Assembly (NCBI RefSeq): GCF_964642095.1
Contig: NZ_OZ209244.1
Span: 806,001 to 870,000 of the forward strand
Origin: Fretibacterium fastidiosum
GTDB taxonomy: Bacteria; Synergistota; Synergistia; Synergistales; Aminobacteriaceae
Reading direction: 5' to 3'
Length of the DNA: 64,000 nt
The position numbers and the translations under genes are program-made. This document shows positions 17,001-24,213 of the stretch, piece after piece; the first letter of the stretch is position 1, and every line of letters begins with the position of its first letter. Under the pieces are notes generated by a model that did no database searches, was not told the origin of the DNA, and saw only the letters and a program-made list of their open reading frames with translations.

Positions 17001-18297
17001 GAGGGAGATCGCCTTTGCGGACGGCCTGAGCCTGACGGCGGAGGAAGTGGAGAGCTGGGCGGCGGGCGGCGTCACGCCCCCCGCGAGCGGGGACGTGCCC
17101 GTCAGCTCGGACGTGCCCATTGCCTCCATCGTCCTGACGCCCTCGTCCCTGACCCTGAGGCCTGGGGAGACGGCGCAGCCGAGCGCCCTCGTCGCACCGC
17201 CGGACGCGACGGACAAGCGGATCGTGTGGAGCACGTCAGCCCCTGCCGTCGCGACGGTGTCGGGCGGGAGCGTCCAGGCCGTCGGGGTCGGGACGGCGCA
17301 GATCACGGCGACCTCCGCAGCGGATGCAACCGTGCGGGCGGTCTGCTCCGTGACGGTGAGGAAGCAGAGCGGGGGCGGCGGGACGGTCGAAGAGTTGGCC
17401 CACTACCGCGAGAAGTATCCGGGGCGTAACGTCCTGATCGCGTCGGAGGGCGACAGCGAGCTCCTGGGGACGGATGGAGCGGACGTGCTGGTTGGGAGTG
17501 CGGGAGACAACTGGCTGGAGGGGAAGGAGGGCGACGACATCTACGTCCAGACCCTGGGCGGCGGCCACGACACGATCTCGAACCGCAGCAGCGGGGCGCA
17601 GGACGTTGACGAGCTGCACTTCGGCCCTGGGATCGTCCCCGAGACGGTGTGGCTCCGCCGCAGTGGCGGCGACCTGGTCTTCTCCCTGCCAAATGAAAGG
17701 GGAGCGGAATCGGCCAGCACGACGGTGGAGGACTGGTATCGGGATGCCAGGGCGCGTTTGGACCGGGTTGTCTTCGTGGACGGCACGGTCTGGACGGCGG
17801 AGGAGACGGAGAGGCGTGTGGAGATTCCGTTCGGGGTGCAGAAGGGCGGCAGCGGAGCGGACCGGATGAAGACGCGCAGCCGTAAAGGGGAGACGGCGGT
17901 GCTCTATGGGCTGGAGGGAGAAGACCGGCTGAAGGGAGGAAGGGGCGACGACGTGTTCGTCGGTGGCCCCGGAGACGACTTCATCCACACCTGGAGCCTG
18001 TTTGGTGGCAAGTCGCACAAGACCTTCATCTGGAACCGGGGCGACGGAGAGGACACGGTGGACTTCTACTTCTTCGGGCAGAAATCGGGTCAGCGTCGTG
18101 GGGTACTGCGTCTGGGGCCTGGGATAGCGCCGAAAGAGGTGCATCTTGAGCGTCACGGCGGCAGCGTGAAGGTGGTGCTGCCGGGAGGGAGCGTGACGTT
18201 CAAGAAGGCGGGATGGTTCACGGGCTTCCACCACCCGGACGCGATCGTGTTCGCGGACGGGACGACCTGGCAGTGGAAGGACGTCCCGCAACGGTGA
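14077..18297 (+). CDS. Secreted multidomain protein: C10 (streptopain-like) peptidase with RTX and BIG2 repeats
   Basis: Protein of 1406 residues. Order: signal peptide (1-28). Peptidase C10-like domain with AQAGCVNTSMGTIMYANAYP (Cys86 as nucleophile) and SHAIVVDGY (His263), matching the streptopain Cys/His pattern. Central region about 490-740 resembling a glutamine-amidotransferase-like fold (weak). RTX-type nonapeptides near 860-900 (GGPGDDTYVGGSGE). BIG2 Ig-like domain near 1010-1090 (IVLTPSSLTLRPGET ... VATVSGG). Further RTX blocks to the end (GGRGDDVFVGGPGDDFI), each with a calcium-binding-associated DWYRDA/FADG motif. ATG 14077 follows GAGGGG by ten bases. The first ~1.5 kb is AT-richer than the rest. 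Likely an exported, calcium-binding protease or adhesin; substrate unknown. Confidence 0.8.
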   Translation: MRKGYFVFFAVLLGLLMPCDEGCAISCAKPEEGHIDQEVVPPLLQYQGAPICWNFVGTVSGEPYFNVSLDKVAKGQEGLQHAQAGCVNTSMGTIMYANAYPSASALPGEALDTDTEFTISVGNLLNPFNWKRVKMKGGSDRGNFYKWDLMIPYPVSSDLSPVASADPRRDEMAVFLRDIGAAMRTEYKSSAGNSYFFKAPGILKKYFFYKDARYYGCNQLALFFNLADLTREETEETITPSLEMGMPVMIQLAGFEDDPRASHAIVVDGYAYASDKFVQENYGGKCNDNFKKLLYHLVLNEGDRSVDGWYDLEDRTEVVSIGRYTKVTAINYNICSKDEGGVIGGRLFLRKSDGELELLSGDACADYEMQAQLIPFGLDKSGVTQAKANGHYALRYPIEWGRLLNNAAVRLINKADGAVLVASRMLPVGDKDDDSDVGHLGATLPGIFGGTYHLQSRNFWPVDFILDESVVIGTGADTKGLKALIQSSENASDDSGFNQWCLSGFGKRLNSRWTGEGTDAFFVDTFPYNTFLSLGAGRFPWIGELMTKAEKVAADGGIVFICGESWPFAQRLAARAGKPLGFYSKGAIRHTSPNAVGVDLKGRLAKETGMGRVAVQFTPDLEAPLMYKSLPDGIRILAMGEVVVLTGGPTSLGAERQFFPMAVEFDLGKGKVIYTSFTADPNLSVAASPEAKKLMRELVAGPVRYAQERRTTREAAAELSKAGVSGDAVQRDSLGSMELGRAASRDFEVECSLSGDVTFVLQVTDQRLGLDLPPTETLHALDVSLFTPDGELFARQKLNGTRASFAVSADVAPEGVDRVGTWRMKLNEAKGFMPRQVVVAFCLEGVHPLDNGDPGYDPNAWQATLNVISGDDGANVLVGASNPASVDVFIGGPGDDTYVGGSGENLYTWELRGGDDTIVNDSAKSTLWIGSGVELSAMGVERVGKDIVITLLDENKRRLGSVTVRDWYSGAGKKLREIAFADGLSLTAEEVESWAAGGVTPPASGDVPVSSDVPIASIVLTPSSLTLRPGETAQPSALVAPPDATDKRIVWSTSAPAVATVSGGSVQAVGVGTAQITATSAADATVRAVCSVTVRKQSGGGGTVEELAHYREKYPGRNVLIASEGDSELLGTDGADVLVGSAGDNWLEGKEGDDIYVQTLGGGHDTISNRSSGAQDVDELHFGPGIVPETVWLRRSGGDLVFSLPNERGAESASTTVEDWYRDARARLDRVVFVDGTVWTAEETERRVEIPFGVQKGGSGADRMKTRSRKGETAVLYGLEGEDRLKGGRGDDVFVGGPGDDFIHTWSLFGGKSHKTFIWNRGDGEDTVDFYFFGQKSGQRRGVLRLGPGIAPKEVHLERHGGSVKVVLPGGSVTFKKAGWFTGFHHPDAIVFADGTTWQWKDVPQR

Positions 18298-18350
18298 GAG
18301 CCGGTGCACGCGTTGGGCGCGTCGAAGGGTGCGCCGCATAGCGCTTTTAA

Positions 18351-18384
18351 GCGGGGGCCTCCGGACCGGAGGCCCCCCGCACTT
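18351..18384 (+). terminator. Intrinsic terminator of the peptidase gene
   Basis: Perfect GC stem (GCGGGGGCCTCCG / CGGAGGCCCCCCGC) followed by ACTTTT, 54 bases after the stop. Confidence 0.85.
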
Positions 18385-18560
18385 TTCCGAAAGATGGCGG
18401 CAGGGGATGAGAGGCACCGTCATGCCGCCCCGCTGCACTCCAGTGCTTCAGTGCCTCGTTGTTAATTGACAGAACAGCAATGATTACGTTTCCCAACCCC
18501 AGGGCAAGCTTCAAGAGAGCGCCGACCGTCCCGCACCGGGGCGCGCGCCTCCTCGAAAAA

Positions 18561-19241
18561 TCAGTGGGTGCTCCGGCGCGCGATGCGCTCGCCCAGCCAC
18601 TGGACGACGCTGACCGCGGCCACGAGGAGGATCACCGTCACCCACGTGATGTCCGTCATGTTTCGGTCGTGCCCGTAGCGGATGGCAAAGTCGCCCAGCC
18701 CTCCCGCGCCCACGGCGCCGGCCATGGCCGTCAGGCCCAGCAGGCTGATGGCGGTGATGGTGGTGCCTCGCGCGATGGGGGCGACGCTCTCCCGCAGGTA
18801 CACGCGGAAGATGACCTCGAGGGGGCTCGATCCCATGGAGAGCGCCGCCTCCACCAGCCCCTTGTCCATCTGGGCCAGGGCGGACTCCACCTGGCGCGTA
18901 AAGAAGGGCGCCGCCCCGAACACCAGCGGCACGATGGCGCCGCGCACGTAGATGGCCGTGCCCGTCAGGAGGCGGGAGAGGGGCATCAGGGCCGTCAGCA
19001 GGATGATGAAGGGGATGGACCGAAACAGGTTCACCAGCTTGTCCAGCACGTGATAGAGCGCGGGCCGTTCCAGGATTCCGCCCGGCCTCGTCACCGTCAG
19101 CACCACGCCGAGGAACAGCCCCACGACGAAGCAGATGGACCCGGCCCACACCTCCATCAGGATCGTGTCGCCGACGGCCTTCCAGAACTCCGGAAGCCGC
19201 TTCATCAGGTTCGGCAGCGCCTCAGTCAGAAACGTCTGCAT
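18561..19241 (-). CDS. metI: Methionine ABC importer permease MetI
   Basis: Inner-membrane permease (226 residues) of the MetNIQ type, with about five membrane segments and the EAA-like loop EAALSMGSSPLEVIFRVYL contacting the ATPase. The start ATG at 19241 overlaps the end of metN by 20 bases, so translation is coupled. No metQ follows; the downstream gene is the convergent peptidase. Two metQ paralogues sit 10 kb away on the other side of the island and presumably supply the binding protein. Confidence 0.94.
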   Translation of the reverse strand: MQTFLTEALPNLMKRLPEFWKAVGDTILMEVWAGSICFVVGLFLGVVLTVTRPGGILERPALYHVLDKLVNLFRSIPFIILLTALMPLSRLLTGTAIYVRGAIVPLVFGAAPFFTRQVESALAQMDKGLVEAALSMGSSPLEVIFRVYLRESVAPIARGTTITAISLLGLTAMAGAVGAGGLGDFAIRYGHDRNMTDITWVTVILLVAAVSVVQWLGERIARRSTH

Positions 19242-20271
19242 CCTTGATCACCTCCACCCTTACGCTGTGCTGTCTCAGATACTCGATCGCGTCCTCGATC
19301 CTCCGCCGCTCGCCCTGGAAGATCACCACCGTGCCGCCCACCAGCGCGTCCGCCACGATCTCCACGTCCGCCAGGATGATGTTCAGGTCGATGTCGAACT
19401 TCCGGGCCGTCGACGAGATGAGGGGCGTCGAGACGCTGTTCTGGAGGTAGGTGAGGCGCGCCAGGATCTCGCCCCGCCTCAGGTTCACGACGTTCGAGTC
19501 GTTCCACACCAGCTCCTCCGCCTTGGCGAGGTGGGACGTGGAGCGCACGAAGTTCTTCGTCGTCCGGTGCTGTGGCGTCGCAAAGATGTCGAAGACGCTG
19601 CCCTCCTCCACGATCCGCCCCCGCTCCATCACCGCCGTGCGGCTGCAGATGCTCTTCACCACCTCCATCTCGTGAGTGATGACCACCACCGTCAGGCCCA
19701 GCCTGCGGTTCAGCTCCCGGATCAGGCGCAGGATCGACGCGGTGGTCTGCGGGTCCAGCGCCGAGGTCGCCTCGTCGCACAGCAGGATCTTCGGCTCGTT
19801 GGCCAGGGCCCGCGCGATGGCCACCCTTTGCTTCTGCCCCCCCGACAGCTCCGAGGGGTAGGTCCCCTCCTTGTCCAGGATGTCCACCAGCGACAGGAGC
19901 TCCCGAACCTTCTCCCGCACCTGCTCCCGCGACAGGCCGCTGCCCGCCAGGGGGTAGGCCACGTTCTGCCCCACCGTTCGAGAAGGCATCAGGTTGAACT
20001 GCTGGAAGATCATCCCGATCTTCCGCCGCGCCCGATAGAGGTCCTTCGGGGCCAGCTCCGTCATCTCCACGCCGTCGATTCGGACGGAGCCCGACGTGGG
20101 GCGCTCCAGCAGGTTGATGCACCGCACCAGCGTGGACTTGCCCGCGCCGGAGAAGCCGATGATGCCGTAGATCTCTCCGTCCTCCACCCTCAGGGAGACG
20201 TCGTTCACAGCGTCCACCGCCGTGCCCCCGTCCGCCCTGAACCGCTTCACGATGTGCTCAAGCTCAATCAA
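19222..20271 (-). CDS. metN: Methionine ABC importer ATPase MetN
   Basis: Cytosolic ATPase of the methionine importer, 349 residues. Walker A GFSGAGKST, signature LSGGQKQR, Walker B ILLCDEATSALDP, H-loop THEMEV. The C-terminal NIL domain (about 265-345) binds methionine and gives trans-inhibition in characterised MetN proteins. The start codon is TTG at 20271 with GGGGG 8 bases upstream; the remnant at 8454-8606 uses the same TTG. It is preceded by two terminators and a Met-rich leader ORF, suggesting transcription attenuation. Confidence 0.95.
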   Translation of the reverse strand: MIELEHIVKRFRADGGTAVDAVNDVSLRVEDGEIYGIIGFSGAGKSTLVRCINLLERPTSGSVRIDGVEMTELAPKDLYRARRKIGMIFQQFNLMPSRTVGQNVAYPLAGSGLSREQVREKVRELLSLVDILDKEGTYPSELSGGQKQRVAIARALANEPKILLCDEATSALDPQTTASILRLIRELNRRLGLTVVVITHEMEVVKSICSRTAVMERGRIVEEGSVFDIFATPQHRTTKNFVRSTSHLAKAEELVWNDSNVVNLRRGEILARLTYLQNSVSTPLISSTARKFDIDLNIILADVEIVADALVGGTVVIFQGERRRIEDAIEYLRQHSVRVEVIKDADVSD

Positions 20272-20338
20272 GCCACATTCCCCCTAAGTCAAGGAGCCGA
20301 CGCCGTTCTTCCGACATCCGCCCAACCTGTCAGCCTAC

Positions 20339-20367
20339 AAAAAAAGCGGGACGCACCGCGCTCCCGC
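20339..20367 (-). terminator. Second tandem intrinsic terminator in the metN leader
   Basis: Minus-strand GCGGGA...TCCCGC stem followed by seven T, 67 bases before the metN start codon. Counterpart of 8674-8702. Confidence 0.85.
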
Positions 20368-20371
20368 CAAT

Positions 20372-20400
20372 AAAAAAAGCGGGGCTTCACCGCTCCCCGC
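20372..20400 (-). terminator. First tandem intrinsic terminator in the metN leader (candidate attenuator)
   Basis: Minus-strand GCGGGG...CCCCGC stem followed by seven T. The 5' arm reads AGCGGGG, which can instead pair with TCCGCT spanning the last codon and stop of the leader ORF. This gives a candidate antiterminator (inference). Confidence 0.85.
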
Positions 20401-20447
20401 TTCGATCTCTATGGACCGGGCCTCCCGGCACAGGACCCCTGAAACCC

Positions 20448-20543
20448 TCAGCGGACAGCATCCATTGTGCACATGCGCATCATCATGCCCATGCACATCA
20501 TCATGCCGCCCACGAAAAGAACGATCCCGGTTTCAGGCTTCAT
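20448..20543 (-). CDS. Methionine-rich 31-codon leader ORF, copy 2 (before metN)
   Basis: MKPETGIVLFVGG, then MMMCMGMMMRMCTM and DAVR: ten Met codons in 31. It differs from copy 1 in two residues, with Val for Ile and Cys for Tyr, so the Met run is fully conserved. GGGAG lies eight bases before the ATG; an in-frame ATG at 20558 is possible but lacks spacing. The promoter at 20580-20608 gives a leader transcript that runs through two terminators into metN. Best read as an attenuation leader peptide sensing charged Met-tRNA; a small membrane peptide is the alternative. Confidence 0.72.
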   Translation of the reverse strand: MKPETGIVLFVGGMMMCMGMMMRMCTMDAVR

Positions 20544-20579
20544 CCCACGATCTCCCATCCTCGAAAATTTATGCTGCGC

Positions 20580-20608
20580 AGTATACCTCAGGGGACCTCC
20601 GTTGTCAA
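20580..20608 (-). promoter_or_regulatory. Sigma-70-type promoter of the metN-metI leader
   Basis: On the minus strand TTGACA, 17 bases, TATACT, a near-consensus promoter. Same boxes and spacing as 8915-8943. Confidence 0.87.
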
Positions 20609-20625
20609 ATTTTTCAGCCGCCGGC

Positions 20626-20783
20626 CCCAGCCCCTGCGGGGCCAAAACAACCCCTCAGTCCCCCCTTCGGGGAGCCTTCCGGCTTGCCGTTCGCTACCGC
20701 TCACGGGGCGCCAGTCTCGCCCTTGCAGGGCTCGTCAGTCCCCCTTTCAGGGGAGGCAATCCACATTAGACGCGAATTGGTAT
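20626..20783 (+). repeat. Palindromic intergenic repeat, degenerate copy D
   Basis: The right end is intact (CTTTCAGGGGAGGCAATCC ... ACGCGAATTGGTAT), matching copies A-C. The left terminal repeat is missing and the left half is diverged (CCCCAGCCCCTGCGGGGC, CCCCCCTTCGGGG). It abuts the promoter region of the metN leader, so its insertion may have ended the duplicated block there. Confidence 0.65.
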
Positions 20784-20884
20784 CAGGAGCTGGCAGCCCT
20801 TCTTTTTTGAAAGCCCTGTCGCAAGTAATGTTTATGTTTTAATCCTCTTTTTAGAAAATTGACGACAACCTCTTGTTTCCCCTC

Positions 20885-20913
20885 TTGACACGGTGCGGCA
20901 ACCTTGATAGGAT
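20885..20913 (+). promoter_or_regulatory. Possible promoter of the orphan ankyrin gene
   Basis: TTGACA (20885-20890), 17 bases, TAGGAT (20908-20913). The start of transcription would be only about ten bases before the GTG used for the ORF. Confidence 0.5.
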
Positions 20914-20930
20914 AAAAACACATCGTTTTT

Positions 20931-21449
20931 GTGCTTCATGGATATAGACTTGGAACTAAGAAGGGAAAAACAGCGCTGCATGAGGCGACGTTAGGAAGAT
21001 ATGAAGAGGTGGTGCTCCTGTTGATTCAGTCGGGAGCTGATGTCAACGCCAGCAACAACGAAGGAGTGACGCCTCTTTGTTTCGCCTCCGGCATGGGGCT
21101 GCGGCGGGTGGTGTCCGCTCTGCTGGAACGCGGGGCCAATCCCAATGTCCGCATGGAGGGTGTAACGCCTTTACACATGTCGACGGGAATAACCCTGACA
21201 GACCAAAGACCTTCGGGAGAATGGGAGAGCTTCAGCGAGATGCTGAAGCGCACGGGAAGGGATGGAACCGACTTCCTGAAGGTGGCGAAAGCCCTGGTCG
21301 AGGCTGGGGCTGAGGTCAACGCTCTACGCAGTCAAGGTAAAAAGAGCACGCCGCTCGACATGGCCGAGGTGTGTGGAAATACGATGGTTGCGGAATACCT
21401 CAAGAGCGTCGGTGGCAAGAGGTGGAAGCCTTGGTACTGGCCGTTCTGA
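20931..21449 (+). CDS. Ankyrin-repeat protein, no signal peptide
   Basis: Protein of 172 residues built of about four ankyrin repeats (TALHEATLGRYEEVVLLLIQ, GVTPLCFASG, GVTPLHMSTG, STPLDMAEVCGN). It has an unusual spacer at 85-115 and a C-terminal KRWKPWYWPF tail. Unlike the array at 24.7-31.1 kb it lacks a signal peptide, and its repeats are of a different, more divergent type. The GTG start at 20931 has no visible ribosome-binding site; the N-terminus may be truncated or frameshifted. Confidence 0.65.
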   Translation: MLHGYRLGTKKGKTALHEATLGRYEEVVLLLIQSGADVNASNNEGVTPLCFASGMGLRRVVSALLERGANPNVRMEGVTPLHMSTGITLTDQRPSGEWESFSEMLKRTGRDGTDFLKVAKALVEAGAEVNALRSQGKKSTPLDMAEVCGNTMVAEYLKSVGGKRWKPWYWPF

Positions 21450-21533
21450 AATGAACGGTGAGCGAATTATCTTCAGGATAGGCAGTCTTGGATAGATTTT
21501 GGGGATGTTTCTGGAGAAAAGGAGTGAAGTGCA

Positions 21534-21671
21534 ATGTTCATTATGATTATGAATTCCATAACTCCCCTAAGTACAAGTGGAAAAATTCCAACCTGCGGGG
21601 AATTCCTGGTTATGTGGGGTGTGATGTTTATTGTCGCCGTGTATTGTTTCATTGATAAAAAGTATCGTTAG
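21534..21671 (+). CDS. Small single-pass membrane protein, 45 residues
   Basis: MFIMIMNSITPLSTS...FLVMWGVMFIVAVYCFIDKKYR, with AAAGGAG nine bases before the ATG. One hydrophobic segment at residues about 24-40 followed by a basic end. No family recognised. The 170 bases after it contain only an open fragment without a start (21686-21791 region) and no other feature I can support. Confidence 0.45.
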   Translation: MFIMIMNSITPLSTSGKIPTCGEFLVMWGVMFIVAVYCFIDKKYR

Positions 21672-21842
21672 AGGGGTGAAAGCAAGTATGCCCTCAAACT
21701 GTACGTCGCCGACAAGATTTGCTCCTTCTTGAAAGACCTGACGGATGAGGGGAAGGTGGCGAGCCTGTCTACGCAGGGATCAAGAGCCTGAACTGCCCAC
21801 ACCATCCCATTACCTTCTGCTAAATCGATATATCAAAAGAAG

Positions 21843-22526
21843 ATGGCTAAAACAATGACGAAAGAGCAAGTCATGGCTATTATTCCTAAAAAATACGTGT
21901 CAAAAAACATTTTTCACTGTGGTTTTTATTATACAGGACATGGCGTTAAGTATCGTCACACGGCTTGGACGGGGTGGAAATATATCGTTAACATAAGTAC
22001 AATTCAATTTTTAGTGTACGATATATCAATAAAAGCCTTTTTTCTGTTATCAATGGCGTATTATTTTTTTCAGGGGGAGCTTTTTCCGTGTTTGTTTTCT
22101 TTAATGCTTAGTGGTCTGATATTCAATATTGGCAGTTTGATGGCAAAGTGTTTATGTCCAATATATGCAGAAATTGACTTGACGAAAGAAGTCATTAGGT
22201 GGGGATATGTTTTTAAAAAAGAGATTTCATTTGAGGATATTGCTTATTTGAAAGTGGTAAGGCTGTATAGTCCGTTAGGTCGAATGAAGAATGACGCAGA
22301 AGGCATCTACTTGCGTATGGTTTTTAGTGAAAAAGAGCATCATTTTATGAACGGTTGTTTGAATGCTCTTATAGTTCGATTACCTTTTAATGAAGTGCAA
22401 TGCGTGGAGGATTTGAAAAACGTTCTTATTAGCTTAATGAAAATAGATATACCAATAAAGTACTTTATGATCGATCAGGAGGTTGAGGACATCACAGGAT
22501 TATACATTGCGAATGAAACGGCCTGA
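21843..22526 (+). CDS. Hypothetical membrane protein, AT-rich
   Basis: Protein of 227 residues with two hydrophobic segments (about 62-82 and 85-105) and a soluble C-terminal half (EIDLTKEVIRWGYVFKKEISFEDIAYLKVV), the layout of PH-like/YcxB-type domains, but I cannot assign a family. Base and codon use are strongly AT-rich compared with housekeeping genes, pointing to recent transfer. Confidence 0.6.
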   Translation: MAKTMTKEQVMAIIPKKYVSKNIFHCGFYYTGHGVKYRHTAWTGWKYIVNISTIQFLVYDISIKAFFLLSMAYYFFQGELFPCLFSLMLSGLIFNIGSLMAKCLCPIYAEIDLTKEVIRWGYVFKKEISFEDIAYLKVVRLYSPLGRMKNDAEGIYLRMVFSEKEHHFMNGCLNALIVRLPFNEVQCVEDLKNVLISLMKIDIPIKYFMIDQEVEDITGLYIANETA

Positions 22527-22658
22527 CGTGGGAAGAAGAAGTGTCGCCCCTGAAGGGCAGGCGCACGAGGCGGCCCGGACAAAGGAACGTTTCGCGCTGT
22601 GTTTTGTAGAGATTCCTTAGCAAATGAATAAACCTCGTAAAATACAGGTGAAAGAAAA

Positions 22659-23090
22659 ATGAACAACAAAGCCAATGTAACTGATAAAGTCATTTTCTCA
22701 AAAGAGCGTTGGCTATCATTTTTTTCTATAATTTTGATTAGTTTTTTAGAGTATTTTGCAGCGTTATACATCTACAAAGAAAATAACTCGATTATATTTG
22801 TTTTGTATTTTTTATTCACGCTTATCGGTATGTCGATGTGCTATATTTCAGGTTATTATTTTAATGGGTTCGTTTTTGAACGTATTTTTCGCCGAAAGAA
22901 ACTGATAAGGATATTGTCTGTGTTAACAATGCTGGGCGTTGATCTTGTGTATTATCACTTAGTGTCAACGGTAATATCGCTTTGCCTTACGCCAAAAGGG
23001 CTTAGCTTTGAAGTGGTTTCAAGATGGGAATCTTTTTCGTTAACCTATACTGCTGCGCGATGGTCCTGTGTTTTTCAGTTCGCATTTTAA
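22659..23090 (+). CDS. Hypothetical four-helix membrane protein, AT-rich
   Basis: Protein of 143 residues with hydrophobic segments near 20-38, 47-68, 85-108 and a weaker C-terminal one. Function unknown. Same AT-rich composition as the preceding gene. A weak GTGAAAG lies before the ATG. Its 3' end runs directly into the transposase remnant on the other strand, so its C-terminus may have been cut or replaced. Confidence 0.55.
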   Translation: MNNKANVTDKVIFSKERWLSFFSIILISFLEYFAALYIYKENNSIIFVLYFLFTLIGMSMCYISGYYFNGFVFERIFRRKKLIRILSVLTMLGVDLVYYHLVSTVISLCLTPKGLSFEVVSRWESFSLTYTAARWSCVFQFAF

Positions 23091-23287
23091 ACATTGCACA
23101 TCAAAGCGTTAGCGGTATCGTGAACTTTCCGCTCCTCTGCCCCGCACTCGGGGCAGGTGAATTTAGAGCCCTTTTGAAAGTCCAGGTGGATATCAAGCCT
23201 CTTAGCTGCAGGGGCCAACTCCAGGGATTCGACAAACCACGGCGACGGTATGTCAAGCGCCATTTGAAACAGTTCGATGTCCTTCAT
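23087..23287 (-). pseudogene. ISL3-family transposase N-terminal fragment
   Basis: Reads MKDIELFQMALDIPSPWFVE ... KRLDIHLDF ... FTCPECGAEERKVHDT, the N-terminal zinc-binding region of ISL3-type transposases. It then ends after 66 codons; the catalytic DDE part is absent. The insertion sequence is therefore a remnant. The 150 bases after it, to the recombinase gene, hold no feature I can support beyond an AT-rich stretch. Confidence 0.7.
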
Positions 23288-23443
23288 AAATATGCTAAAA
23301 ATGTGCTAAAAATGTCATAACGGGTGCCTTTTATAAGCCATCCACTCCTTCCAGCGAGGAGCCCGTTTATGTAGGGCGATTGACCGCCTGCCACAACAAC
23401 ATTATAATGTGCATAAAAGGTATGTATAAATTGGAGGTGTGAG

Positions 23444-24076
23444 ATGGTCTACGGGTACATGCGTATCTCTACGGGCGACCGGACGGTCGATGTGCAGCGG
23501 GACGCGCTGGTGAGCGCCGGTATTCCGGAGGAGAACATCTACAGCGACACGATAACGGGTTCTACCCGCATATCGCGGCGTCCGGAGTTTGAGAAGCTGC
23601 GGGAGCGTCTGCGACAGGGGGACATCCTGGTCGTCTGGAAGATGGACCGTCTGGGACGATCCATCCTGGACCTGATCACCACCGTGTTCGACCTCTTGGA
23701 TCGCGATGTGACGGTACGCTCGATCACGGACGCCGTGGACAGTTCGACGCCGCAGGGCAGGGCGCTGTTTGGGATACTGGACACCATCGCCGATCTCGAG
23801 CGGGAGAACGTACGGGAGCGGGTCCGTGCAGGGATGCGGGCGGCCCGACAGCGCGGAACGCACTGCGGACGTCCCCGAATGGCAAATAGAGAAATGGCGG
23901 AAGCGATACGGGAGCACCTGCGCCGCGACGCATCCGTGCGGGATATCGCGCGGCAACTGAATATATCGGTCAGTCTGATCTACAAGGTGCTGAGGGAGTT
24001 TCCGGATCAGGACGCCGAACCGGCGCCGCCCATGCCGGAAGAAACTGAGGATGGACCGGAGCTGATGATACCCTGA
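23444..24076 (+). CDS. Serine recombinase (resolvase/invertase family)
   Basis: Small serine recombinase of 210 residues. Catalytic Ser9 in YMRIST, the conserved VWKMDRLGRSILDL helix and the E-helix FGILDTIADLERENVRERVRAGM are visible. A C-terminal helix-turn-helix (about 155-190, SVRDIARQLNISVSLIYKVL) binds the crossover site. GGAGGTGTGAG precedes the ATG. Whether it is a resolvase of a lost transposon or an invertase acting nearby cannot be decided; no obvious inverted crossover sites were seen. It stands 0.6 kb upstream of the recombining ankyrin array. Confidence 0.92.
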   Translation: MVYGYMRISTGDRTVDVQRDALVSAGIPEENIYSDTITGSTRISRRPEFEKLRERLRQGDILVVWKMDRLGRSILDLITTVFDLLDRDVTVRSITDAVDSSTPQGRALFGILDTIADLERENVRERVRAGMRAARQRGTHCGRPRMANREMAEAIREHLRRDASVRDIARQLNISVSLIYKVLREFPDQDAEPAPPMPEETEDGPELMIP

Positions 24077-24213
24077 AGACCACGCCGCGCCGCGGCGCCC
24101 CCAATGGGGCCGGAACGTGAAGGACAAAAGACCGCGGCAAGCAACCAAAGATTTGATAGTCAAAACATACTGGACCGAAAGGGGCCGGACATCAAACGGA
24201 AGGGGTGGGGTAG

